A DNA stretch of 7,360 bases from contig JAHZIU010000304.1 of NCBI GenBank assembly GCA_022601315.1, positions 1 to 7,360 on the forward strand, written 5' to 3'. The notes beneath the pieces are model-generated. The model had not been told where the DNA came from, made no database searches, and worked only from the letters and a program-made list of their open reading frames with translations. Of the stretch, positions 1 through 6,370 are shown piece after piece. Every line of letters starts with the position of its first letter. The first letter of the stretch is position 1. A program made the translations under genes and the position numbers. The stretch is from Betaproteobacteria bacterium (GTDB lineage Bacteria > Pseudomonadota > Gammaproteobacteria > Burkholderiales > Nitrosomonadaceae).

Positions 1-932
1 GCACCACGAATGGCACGTGCTGAATTTACATCAACAGATACCAAAGCTTCCGTATGATCAATAACAATCGCACCGCCTGAAGGTAATGTGACCTGACGGG
101 AATATGCGGTTTCAATTTGATGTTCTATTTGAAAGCGTGAAAATAAAGGCACATCATCGTGATAGAATTTCAAACGGCTAACATTGGCCGGCATGACATG
201 CACCATAAACTGACATGCTTGTTCATAAATATCACGACTGTCAATTAGGATTTCACCGATTTCATAATTGAAATAATCACGAATCGCCCGTATTACAAGA
301 CTGCTTTCTTGGTAAATAAGAAAAACACCTTCCTGGCTATTTGCCGCATCTGAAATGGCGCGCCATAACTGTGTCAAATAGTTGAGGTCCCACTGCAATT
401 CTTCTTCACTACGACCAATACCTGCTGTTCTTGCAATGATGCTCATCCCTTCAGGGATTTCAAGTTTTGCAATGATGTCACGTAAATCGTTACGTTCTTC
501 ACCCGTTATGCGGCGCGATACACCACCACTGTTTGGATTGTTTGGTATTAAAACAAGATAACGACCTGCCAGAGAAATATAAGTTGTTAGTGCGGCACCT
601 TTGGAGCCACGCTCGTCTTTGTCAACCTGAACAATCAGTTCTTGCCCTTCATGCAAAAATTCTTGAATGCGATTGCGCGAAAATTCAGTTTTATCACTGA
701 AGCAGGCCGGTGATATCTCTTTAAATGGCAAGAAACCATGGCGTTCACAACCGTAATCAACAAACGCCGCTTCAAGGCTGGGCTCGAGGCGCGTGATGAC
801 GGCTTTATATATATTGCTTTTACGTTGTTCTTTACTTGCAGATTCAATATCGAGGTCAATTAGTTTTTGACCATTGACTATAGCAACACGCAGCTCTTCT
901 GGCTGTGTTGCATTAAATAGCATCCTTCTCAT
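1..932 (-). CDS. rne: Ribonuclease E, N-terminal part (runs off left edge)
   Basis: RNase E is the essential single-strand endoribonuclease that starts mRNA decay, processes rRNA and tRNA precursors, and scaffolds the degradosome. The 310 residues visible begin MRRMLFNATQ and align without gaps to the E. coli catalytic domain as I remember it. An S1 RNA-binding domain spans about residues 35-119, with AFVDYG and HGFLP placing the RNA-contacting Phe57 and Phe67. The 5'-monophosphate sensor follows, with R168/T169 matching E. coli R169/T170. The DNase I-like subdomain begins near 279, with the first metal-binding Asp at D301 in VDVNSARAIRG. The second catalytic Asp, the zinc-link cysteines and the scaffold domain lie outside the window, so RNase G cannot be strictly excluded, but the N-terminus is RNase E-like. 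Start choice: an ATG at 938 is also in frame, but the one at 932 has proper spacing from the G6 Shine-Dalgarno and matches the family N-terminus. It is divergent from rluC, as in E. coli. Confidence 0.95.
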   Translation of the reverse strand, partial: MRRMLFNATQPEELRVAIVNGQKLIDLDIESASKEQRKSNIYKAVITRLEPSLEAAFVDYGCERHGFLPFKEISPACFSDKTEFSRNRIQEFLHEGQELIVQVDKDERGSKGAALTTYISLAGRYLVLIPNNPNSGGVSRRITGEERNDLRDIIAKLEIPEGMSIIARTAGIGRSEEELQWDLNYLTQLWRAISDAANSQEGVFLIYQESSLVIRAIRDYFNYEIGEILIDSRDIYEQACQFMVHVMPANVSRLKFYHDDVPLFSRFQIEHQIETAYSRQVTLPSGGAIVIDHTEALVSVDVNSARAIRG

Positions 933-939
933 ATACATA

Positions 940-945
940 CCCCCC
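940..945 (-). promoter_or_regulatory. Shine-Dalgarno of rne (GGGGGG)
   Basis: On the minus strand a run of six G lies 7 nt before the ATG at 932 and only 1 nt before the in-frame ATG at 938. This spacing decides for the 932 start. Three of the six G also fall in the hairpin stem described next. Confidence 0.6.
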
Positions 946-961
946 GTATTTTTTTCACGGG
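943..961 (-). promoter_or_regulatory. Hairpin overlapping the rne ribosome-binding site
   Basis: Read on the minus strand, CCCGTG (961-956) can pair with TACGGG (948-943). This gives five Watson-Crick pairs plus one G-U pair around a loop of seven A. The 3' arm takes half of the G6 Shine-Dalgarno. Just upstream, GCAG/CTGC arms (970-973 and 961-964) form a second small stem that shares base 961, so the two compete slightly. The base pairing is seen directly. Control of rne translation is inference; E. coli rne is known to be autoregulated through its leader, but by a different structure. Confidence 0.4.
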
Positions 962-1226
962 CAGTTTAGCTGCACATTCGCACAATAGCTTTGCTTGGTG
1001 CTCGTATTTATAATGATATGAAATTGAGTAATCTGTTTTATTGTAATGTTTATTTATCAATTATTTGTTTCTTTTTGTTAATGTGTCTATGTATTATAGT
1101 TTAATTTGTAACTGTATTTGTGAACCATATTTTTGTTTTTTAGCTAAGGCTAGGGTCGAGGTCGGAAACTTGTTAAATAAATAAGAAAAAATTTGTAAAG
1201 ATTAAGTACAAAAAATTAATTACATT

Positions 1227-1255
1227 ATTATTATTTTGTTATTGACAGCTGTCAG
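1227..1255 (-). promoter_or_regulatory. Candidate sigma-70 promoter for rne
   Basis: On the minus strand CTGACA (1255-1250) and AATAAT (1232-1227) are separated by exactly 17 bp. Each hexamer matches its consensus at five of six positions. Transcription would start near 1220, giving an rne leader of about 290 nt, in line with the long regulatory rne leader known in enteric bacteria. The -35 element lies within and next to a perfect 12-bp palindrome, so a repressor could occlude it. AT-rich DNA throws up chance -10 boxes, hence the moderate confidence. Confidence 0.5.
1243..1254. promoter_or_regulatory. Perfect 12-bp palindrome, possible operator
   Basis: TGACAGCTGTCA is a perfect inverted repeat with no spacer. 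It overlaps the -35 hexamer of the candidate rne promoter. On the plus strand it also creates a consensus TTGACA (1242-1247) facing rluC, although no convincing -10 lies 16-18 bp downstream of that. I cannot assign it to a known regulator. It is placed where a dimeric regulator could affect both divergent genes. Confidence 0.4.
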
Positions 1256-1286
1256 TGATGTTTGCCACACTTGGCATTGAGATCGT

Positions 1287-1320
1287 ATTTAGGTTGGCAC
1301 CCTATTTAGGTTGGTACCCT
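1287..1320 (+). repeat. Two 17-bp tandem repeats upstream of rluC
   Basis: The unit ATTTAGGTTGGCACCCT (1287-1303) is followed immediately by a copy (1304-1320) differing at one base (C to T, which creates a GGTACC site). A partial, rearranged third copy, CACCCTAGGTTG, lies at 1357-1368, within or just before the rluC coding start. The repeat could be a protein-binding site or a simple duplication; nothing visible decides between these. Confidence 0.75.
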
Positions 1321-1334
1321 ATTATTATATGATA

Positions 1335-1350
1335 ATTCTTGTTTAAGAAT
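1335..1350 (+). promoter_or_regulatory. Small hairpin over the putative rluC TTG start
   Basis: ATTCTT (1335-1340) and AAGAAT (1345-1350) form a 6-bp stem with a four-base GTTT loop. The first two bases of the candidate TTG start at 1339 are in the stem. The stem is AU-rich and would be weak in RNA. TATGAT at 1328-1333 resembles a -10 box, so a transcript could also begin near here and leave almost no leader. Confidence 0.25.
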
Positions 1351-2376
1351 ATATTACACCCTAGGTTGAGAATTATAGGTAAAATTAAGAATATAGGCAA
1401 AGGAAATTTATCTAATACAGTTATTAAAGAGTGTATTGATGAAAGCAGTGATGGGCAACGAATAGATAATTTTTTATTCAAACGCTACAGGGGTGTACCT
1501 AAAAGCCACATCTATCAGATTTTGCGAAGTGGTCAGGTGCGTGTTAATGGGAAACGTATTAATGCGAAATATCGTTTACAATTTGACGATATCGTCCGTA
1601 TCCCCCCCATTAAAAAGATCGAAAATAATGTTTCGAATCATAACAAGATTACTAAAACCCAATCTGTTAATTTTAACACCGTTTTTGAAGATGAAACGTT
1701 ATTGGTGATTGACAAACCTTCTGGAATGGCTGTGCATGGCGGGAGTGGCGTTAGTTTTGGTGTTATCGAACAATTGCGCGCACAACATCCCGATTGGAAA
1801 TTTCTTGAACTGGTTCATCGTCTTGATAGAGATACTTCCGGTGTATTGCTGCTGGCAAAGAAACGAGCTGTTTTAGTTGATTTACATCGGCAAATCCGCA
1901 ACGGTTTAACACAAAAGCATTACCAGGTGATGGTTAAAGGTAAATGGTGTAATGCCACACAACATGTAAAACTTCCTTTAAACAAATACTTAACCGATAC
2001 TGGCGAACGACGGGTAGTAGTTTCAACAGACAAGCATAAAACACAGAAAAGTTTAACGGCCTATACTGTATTCAGATTGCAAATGGCTTGGAACAATTTT
2101 AGTTTATTAGACGCGGAGCTGAAAACTGGGCGCACACACCAAATTCGTGTGCATTTGGCTCATCTTGGTTTTCCAATTATTGGTGATGATAAATATGGTG
2201 ATTTTGTGCTGAATAAGCAACTTGCAAAAAAGAATGATCATTCAAAGCTCGCACGCATGTTTTTACATGCCCACAAAATGCAAATCACACACCCTGTATC
2301 CGGTGCGTGTTTACAATTGGAAGCACCATTGAGTCACGATCTACAAGAATTTCTTGGTAGCCTGGGTGATACTTAA
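1339..2376 (+). CDS. rluC: 23S rRNA pseudouridine synthase RluC
   Basis: RluC converts three uridines of 23S rRNA (955, 2504 and 2580 in E. coli numbering) to pseudouridine during large-subunit assembly in the cytoplasm. Numbered from the TTG at 1339 (345 residues), an S4 RNA-binding domain spans about 41-90 (QRIDNFL, GVPKSHIYQILRSGQVRVNG), followed by a polar linker at 91-113. The RluA-type catalytic domain comes next, with HRLDRDTSG and catalytic Asp163, and RTHQIRVH at 265-272. VHGGSGVSFGVIEQLR is typical of RluC rather than RluA or RluD. The start is uncertain. An in-frame TAA at 1333-1335 limits it, no in-frame ATG or GTG precedes the S4 domain, and only TTG at 1339 or 1366 is available, neither with a good Shine-Dalgarno. 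The first 20-30 residues are low-complexity and Lys/Ile/Asn-rich and may not all be translated. The gene is divergent from rne and converges on tesA with 61 bp between stops and no strong terminator. Confidence 0.92.
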   Translation: MFKNILHPRLRIIGKIKNIGKGNLSNTVIKECIDESSDGQRIDNFLFKRYRGVPKSHIYQILRSGQVRVNGKRINAKYRLQFDDIVRIPPIKKIENNVSNHNKITKTQSVNFNTVFEDETLLVIDKPSGMAVHGGSGVSFGVIEQLRAQHPDWKFLELVHRLDRDTSGVLLLAKKRAVLVDLHRQIRNGLTQKHYQVMVKGKWCNATQHVKLPLNKYLTDTGERRVVVSTDKHKTQKSLTAYTVFRLQMAWNNFSLLDAELKTGRTHQIRVHLAHLGFPIIGDDKYGDFVLNKQLAKKNDHSKLARMFLHAHKMQITHPVSGACLQLEAPLSHDLQEFLGSLGDT

Positions 2377-2437
2377 TGGGATAAATTTGCTGCTTAAAAT
2401 CGAAGTTGTAAACTTATAAATATTGACTCAGGGGCTC

Positions 2438-3091
2438 TTAAGTATCTGGACTTTTAGCAACTTGAGTGATTGGAAACATGGTATTTAATATTTCCCAAAC
2501 GTTTTCAATTATTTTCTCTTGCGCAATTGCAGTCGGGTGAATTCCATCAGCCTGAAAATACTCATGGTTTTCTCCAAATCCAGCTAATAAAAAAGGAATT
2601 AATTTTGCATTATTTTCTTTAGCAAGTTGCGGAAAAATATCTTGGAACTTTTGAGTATAGGTAATGCCATAATTGGGTGGTAATTGCATGCCAGCAAGTA
2701 ATACGGACGCATTGTTCTGTTGACATGCTTGAATAATCGCTTCCAAATTTTGGTAGATTGATTTGATGTTAGCACCACGCAATCCATCATTGGCACCAAG
2801 TTCTAGAATAACAATATCCGGGCGGTGCAATTTAAGTTCCTGATCAATTCGATTACGTCCACCGAGTGCAGTCTCGCCACTGATGCTTGCATTAATCACT
2901 TGATAGACGGAAGATTGGGATTGTAAGCGTTGATTTAGTAATGCGACCCAACCTGCTTCTGCTGGCATGCCGTAACTCGCTGACAGACTGTCACCAAAAA
3001 CCATAATGGTGACAGAATTAGTGGATGCTGCCTTCGTCACAACAGGAACGATTGTTAATAAGACAAATAAAACAATTAGGAATTTTTTCAT
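2438..3091 (-). CDS. tesA: Periplasmic GDSL (SGNH) esterase / acyl-CoA thioesterase I, TesA family
   Basis: TesA-family enzymes hydrolyse acyl-thioesters, lysophospholipids and small esters in the periplasm. The 217-residue product starts with a clear signal peptide (MKK, a hydrophobic core to about residue 18, likely cleavage after TKA at 21). All SGNH blocks are present: nucleophile Ser35 in FGDSLSASYG, Gly72 in ASISGET, Asn101 in ELGANDGLRG, and Asp182/His185 in DGIHP. Length and the LPPNYG segment agree with E. coli TesA. Start choice: the frame stays open upstream to a TTG at 3142, but only the ATG at 3091 opens directly into the signal peptide. No Shine-Dalgarno is visible before that ATG. 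The gene is divergent from ybbA and the two start codons overlap, so its promoter and leader must lie inside ybbA coding sequence. Its natural substrate cannot be read from sequence. Confidence 0.93.
   Translation of the reverse strand: MKKFLIVLFVLLTIVPVVTKAASTNSVTIMVFGDSLSASYGMPAEAGWVALLNQRLQSQSSVYQVINASISGETALGGRNRIDQELKLHRPDIVILELGANDGLRGANIKSIYQNLEAIIQACQQNNASVLLAGMQLPPNYGITYTQKFQDIFPQLAKENNAKLIPFLLAGFGENHEYFQADGIHPTAIAQEKIIENVWEILNTMFPITQVAKSPDT
3078..3081 (+). promoter_or_regulatory. Shine-Dalgarno of ybbA inside tesA
   Basis: AGGA lies 8 nt before the ATG at 3090, on the strand opposite the tesA signal-peptide codons. It supports 3090 as the ybbA start over an in-frame GTG about 84 bp upstream, which would add 28 residues unlike the family. 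Confidence 0.6.
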
Positions 3092-3092
3092 G
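3089..3092. other. Overlapping start codons of tesA and ybbA (shared CATG)
   Basis: The palindrome CATG supplies ATG for ybbA on plus (3090-3092) and ATG for tesA on minus (3091-3089). The two genes overlap by 2 bp, with no intergenic DNA. Each gene's 5' control region therefore lies in the other's coding sequence. Confidence 0.85.
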
Positions 3093-3776
3093 GTAAATAA
3101 AATTGTTAGTGAACCTATTCTTAGGACAACGGCTTTAACCAAGCAAGTCTTTACAGGTGAAAAACAATTAACAATTCTTCAAGATATTGATTTGCATGTG
3201 AATGCAGGTGAAGCTGTTGCAGTTATTGGCGCATCTGGCTCCGGTAAATCCACCTTGTTAGGATTGCTCGCAGGATTGGATATACCAACTTCCGGGAAAG
3301 TTCATTTGGATAGCGTAGATATTTTCACCCTAGATGAAGATGAGCGTGCGGCTTTACGCAGTAAAATACTAGGCTTTGTGTTCCAATCATTTCAGTTGCT
3401 TCCTGCACTGACTGCTATAGAGAACGTTATGCTACCACTAGAATTATCCGCTGTCAGCAATGCGGAGCAGACATCTCAAAGATTACTTGAACGAGTAGGA
3501 TTAGCGTCACGTTTACATCACTATCCAAAACAACTTTCTGGTGGTGAGCAACAACGCGTTGCTATTGCGCGTGCTTTTGTAACAGAACCAAAATTATTGC
3601 TGGCAGATGAGCCTACTGGCAACTTGGATTCTGCTACTGGCATACAAATTATCGAACTCATGTTTGAACTAAACCGTGAGCATGGAACAACTTTGGTGCT
3701 TGTTACCCATGATGAAGCATTATCGCGACGCTGCTCTCGTCAGATACGGCTTGCTGATGGCAAACTTGTACAGTGA
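3090..3776 (+). CDS. ybbA: ABC transporter ATP-binding protein, YbbA (LolD/MacB-like) family
   Basis: This cytoplasmic ATPase of 228 residues, the same length as E. coli YbbA as I recall it, drives the YbbP permease encoded next. Motifs in order: Walker A GASGSGKST (47-55), Q-loop Gln99 in FVFQSFQLLP, signature LSGGEQ (149-154), Walker B LLLADEP (169-175), D-loop GNLD (177-180) and H-loop His207 in VTHD. The FVFQSFQLLP and LNREHGTT segments place it in the LolD/MacB/FtsE-like class, which acts by mechanotransmission rather than classic substrate passage. The substrate is not established; YbbA-YbbP has been linked to lipids or envelope maintenance mainly through its tesA neighbour. The gene overlaps the tesA start codon upstream and is followed after 89 bp by ybbP. 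Confidence 0.93.
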   Translation: MVNKIVSEPILRTTALTKQVFTGEKQLTILQDIDLHVNAGEAVAVIGASGSGKSTLLGLLAGLDIPTSGKVHLDSVDIFTLDEDERAALRSKILGFVFQSFQLLPALTAIENVMLPLELSAVSNAEQTSQRLLERVGLASRLHHYPKQLSGGEQQRVAIARAFVTEPKLLLADEPTGNLDSATGIQIIELMFELNREHGTTLVLVTHDEALSRRCSRQIRLADGKLVQ

Positions 3777-3865
3777 GATCTCTAAATTCCGATAGATGAT
3801 AATAAACAGCATTAAGTTAAAAATGTGTAATCAATTTATTTTCCCTCATAAAGGTTGTTTTTTGA
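3777..3865 (+). other. Gap between ybbA and ybbP with weak Shine-Dalgarno
   Basis: The 89-bp AT-rich spacer contains AAAGG at 3850-3854, 11 nt before the ybbP ATG and slightly farther than ideal. No strong terminator or promoter is visible, so co-transcription of ybbA and ybbP remains likely although the spacing is loose. Confidence 0.4.
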
Positions 3866-6364
3866 ATGAATTTTTTTAAACTTTCTTTTCTAATGCTGCG
3901 TCGTGACTGGCGAGCGGGCGAACTTAATGTGTTAGTTTTGGCATTGGTCATTGCGGTAAGCGGCATGACAACGGTCGGTTTTTTTGCTGACCGGGTAGAA
4001 ATGGCGCTTTCCCGTGAGAGCAACCAACTATTAGGTGCGGATTTACTGGTGATCTCAAGTCATCCATTAGGCGCGCACTATACTGAGCAGGCCCGGCAAT
4101 TTGGATTAGCTGTTTCGGCAGTTACCAAGTTTCCCAGCATGATTTCTAACGGGGAAGCCAATCAATTGGTTGATATTAGGGCCGTAGCAGACGGTTATCC
4201 ACTACGAGGAAATGTCTATTTGGCTGGCACACGTGCATCACCGGAGTATCGTATTGCTAGTAAAATTCCTGAATCGGGCACGATATGGGTTGATGAAAAA
4301 CTAATGATTCGTTTGAGTTTGCGCAAAGGAGATATGATCGACATTGGCGCAACACAATTGAAAGTAGACGAACTAGTGATGCGTGAGCCCGATCATTCCG
4401 TTGGCTTTATGAATATGGGTCCGCGTGTTCTGATCAATGCAGCAGATTTACCGGCTACGGGTTTAATTCAACAAGGTAGTCGTATTACATATCGTATATT
4501 GGTGGCAGGTGAAGCAAGAGAAATTGAATCATATCGACATTGGGCCGAGACACAGCTAACCGCTGCTGAAAGAATAGAAGGAATACGTGATGCACGTCCT
4601 GAGATCAAAGCGGCATTAGAACGTGCCGAAAAGTTTCTTAGTCTGGCCGCTTTAGCCAGTGTTGTACTGGCCGCAGCGGCTATTGCTCTGGCAGTACGTC
4701 GTTTTACGTTACGCCACCTGGATGGTTGTGCCATTATGCGCAGTCTTGGAGCCAGCCAAGGTGGTTTGTCGCTAATGTATCTGTATTATTTTATTAGCTT
4801 GGGAGTTATTGCCAGCATCATTGGCTGCGTACTGGGTTTTGGGACACAGGAAGTTTTATCAATTTGGCTGGCAGATTTGACTGAAACACCATTACCATGG
4901 CCCAGTATTTTCCCGGCCATACACGGTTTATTAGTGGGTATGGTGCTACTGCTGGGCTTTGCCTTACCCCCAATTCTTAATTTACGTAGTGTGCCAGCCC
5001 TGCGCGTATTGCGTAGAGACCTTGGAATGCCCAACACTCATAGCTTATCAGGATATTTATTAGGCTTGGCTGCATTATCATCTCTATTTATATGGAAAGC
5101 TGAAAACTTACAACTGGGCCTTTATCTGGTTGGCGGGTTTATTGCAGCAATAGTGATCTTCGGTACCCTCGGTTGGTTGTTGGTTAAATCATTATCCGGT
5201 TTGCGTCATCAAGCAGGTGGCGCATGGCGCTATGGTTTAGCCAATATCCAACGACGAACAATCTCTAGTATCGTACAGGCTGTGGCTTTGGGGTTAGGGT
5301 TGATGGCTGTGTTGGTACTGACACTGATTCAAGATGACCTGATGGAAGATTGGCAAACCAAATTGCCACACGATGCCCCTAATCATTTCCTGGTAAGCAT
5401 TCAACAAGATCAGTTACAGCCATTAGAAGCGTTTTTTTCCCGTTACGATATTGATCAACCCTCTGTATATCCAATGGTGAGAGGACGTTTGACTCAGATC
5501 AACGGCAAAGATGTAGTGGCTGAAGATTATTCGTATGATGCGCATGCAGAAAGACATATTCGGCGCGAATTTAATTTGTCATGGACCGCTGAATTGTCAG
5601 AAGACAATCAGATTGTGCAAGGCACTTGGTGGGATAACGTCGATTCCGAGCAAGCCGCTTTCTCATTCGAGGAAGGAATCGCCAGAACAATTGGTGTCAA
5701 GCTTGGGGATGAATTAACTTATGATATTGCAGGCCGCCCTTTCACTGCCAAGATCACTAATTTAAGGCATGTGGACTGGGATACCTTCAGCGTAAATTTC
5801 TTTGTACTTACGCAACCGGGCTTTCTGGAAGATTACCCCGCTAGTTATGTCACCAGTTTTTACGTACCACCGATAGAAACTGACATGATGCATGAACTAG
5901 TCAGGGAGTTTCCTAATATTCTGGTTGTAGATGTGGCAGTGGTTGTTATCCAGGTACAACATATGATCGATCAGGTATCTAAAGCCATCGAATTTGTTTT
6001 TCTGTTTACGCTATTAGCTGGATTTGTGGTGTTATACGCAGCCATTGCTTCCACCCAGGATGAACGCATTTATGAAGCAGCGATCTTTCGCACACTTGGA
6101 GCAAGACGAGACCAATTAACGCGCGCTTGGGCGGCTGAATTCGTCATATTGGGTGGATTAGCGGGTTTATTTGCGTCAGCAGGTGCTACCGTAATGGGAT
6201 ATGCCATTGGGCGTTATGTATTGCATTTGGATTATACCTTTAATCCATGGATTTGGTTAACGGGTATTCTTGCTGGTGTCATTGGTATCTTACTGGCAGG
6301 TATGATGGGCACGCGTGCAACGCTGTCAAGCCCGCCATTATTAACATTGCGAAAAATTGGATAG
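3866..6364 (+). CDS. ybbP: ABC transporter permease, YbbP (FtsX/MacB-type) family
   Basis: Inner-membrane partner of YbbA, 832 residues, near the usual YbbP length. I count ten hydrophobic segments, roughly at 20-40, 257-278, 302-325, 350-373, 394-410, 416-440, 467-488, 706-729, 757-782 and 796-816. This is the FtsX-like layout duplicated: a TM plus large periplasmic domain (about 41-256) and three TMs, two central TMs, then a second such unit with periplasmic domain about 489-705. The repeated cytoplasmic motif is visible as MRSLGAS (291-297) and FRTLGARRDQL (741-751), where this fold contacts the ATPase. Family-typical stretches are RRDWRAGEL at the N-terminus and YPMVRGRL near 535. Such permeases are thought to move or extract lipids or lipoproteins, or to transmit force to the periplasm; the cargo here is unknown. 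The reading frame is intact, with no sign of transfer. Confidence 0.92.
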   Translation: MNFFKLSFLMLRRDWRAGELNVLVLALVIAVSGMTTVGFFADRVEMALSRESNQLLGADLLVISSHPLGAHYTEQARQFGLAVSAVTKFPSMISNGEANQLVDIRAVADGYPLRGNVYLAGTRASPEYRIASKIPESGTIWVDEKLMIRLSLRKGDMIDIGATQLKVDELVMREPDHSVGFMNMGPRVLINAADLPATGLIQQGSRITYRILVAGEAREIESYRHWAETQLTAAERIEGIRDARPEIKAALERAEKFLSLAALASVVLAAAAIALAVRRFTLRHLDGCAIMRSLGASQGGLSLMYLYYFISLGVIASIIGCVLGFGTQEVLSIWLADLTETPLPWPSIFPAIHGLLVGMVLLLGFALPPILNLRSVPALRVLRRDLGMPNTHSLSGYLLGLAALSSLFIWKAENLQLGLYLVGGFIAAIVIFGTLGWLLVKSLSGLRHQAGGAWRYGLANIQRRTISSIVQAVALGLGLMAVLVLTLIQDDLMEDWQTKLPHDAPNHFLVSIQQDQLQPLEAFFSRYDIDQPSVYPMVRGRLTQINGKDVVAEDYSYDAHAERHIRREFNLSWTAELSEDNQIVQGTWWDNVDSEQAAFSFEEGIARTIGVKLGDELTYDIAGRPFTAKITNLRHVDWDTFSVNFFVLTQPGFLEDYPASYVTSFYVPPIETDMMHELVREFPNILVVDVAVVVIQVQHMIDQVSKAIEFVFLFTLLAGFVVLYAAIASTQDERIYEAAIFRTLGARRDQLTRAWAAEFVILGGLAGLFASAGATVMGYAIGRYVLHLDYTFNPWIWLTGILAGVIGILLAGMMGTRATLSSPPLLTLRKIG

Positions 6365-6370
6365 TTTTTT

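Larger units (their letters stand above)
933..1338. other. AT-rich divergent intergenic region between rne and rluC
   Basis: About 400 bp without a credible gene. It is very AT-rich, with many T-runs on the plus strand (for example around 1064-1078 and 1128-1141). One GC-rich island at 1143-1166 is built of four similar hexamers. The region holds the leader and promoter of rne, and a palindrome and a tandem repeat toward the rluC side, each listed separately. No small ORF with a ribosome-binding site stood out. Confidence 0.8.

Noticed and set aside
635..859. Minus-strand ORF of 74 codons
   Set aside because: It lies wholly inside rne in another frame and shows no recognisable domain; a shadow ORF.
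1093..1124. Alternative rne promoter with TATAAT (minus, 1098-1093) and TTCACA (1124-1119)
   Set aside because: The -10 is perfect but the spacer is 20 bp, too long for a standard sigma-70 promoter; kept only as a second-choice start site.
2403..2415. AAGTT-GTA-AACTT inverted repeat between the convergent rluC and tesA stops
   Set aside because: Only a 5-bp AT-rich stem with a three-base loop and no T-run on either side; too weak to call a terminator.
3006..3089. Longer ybbA starting at an upstream GTG
   Set aside because: The extra 28 residues are antisense to the tesA signal peptide and mature N-terminus and do not resemble YbbA; the ATG at 3090 has a proper Shine-Dalgarno and gives the family length.
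3092..3142. Extended tesA from a TTG at 3142
   Set aside because: It would place 17 residues ahead of an otherwise ideal signal peptide and has no ribosome-binding site.
3793..3850. Possible promoter before ybbP (TTAAGT, 17 bp, TTTATT)
   Set aside because: Only three and four consensus matches in AT-rich DNA; not distinguishable from chance.
4468..5037. Minus-strand ORFs of 83-88 codons within ybbP
   Set aside because: Antisense shadows of the ybbP coding sequence, rich in Ser/Arg/Ala with no domain or ribosome-binding site.
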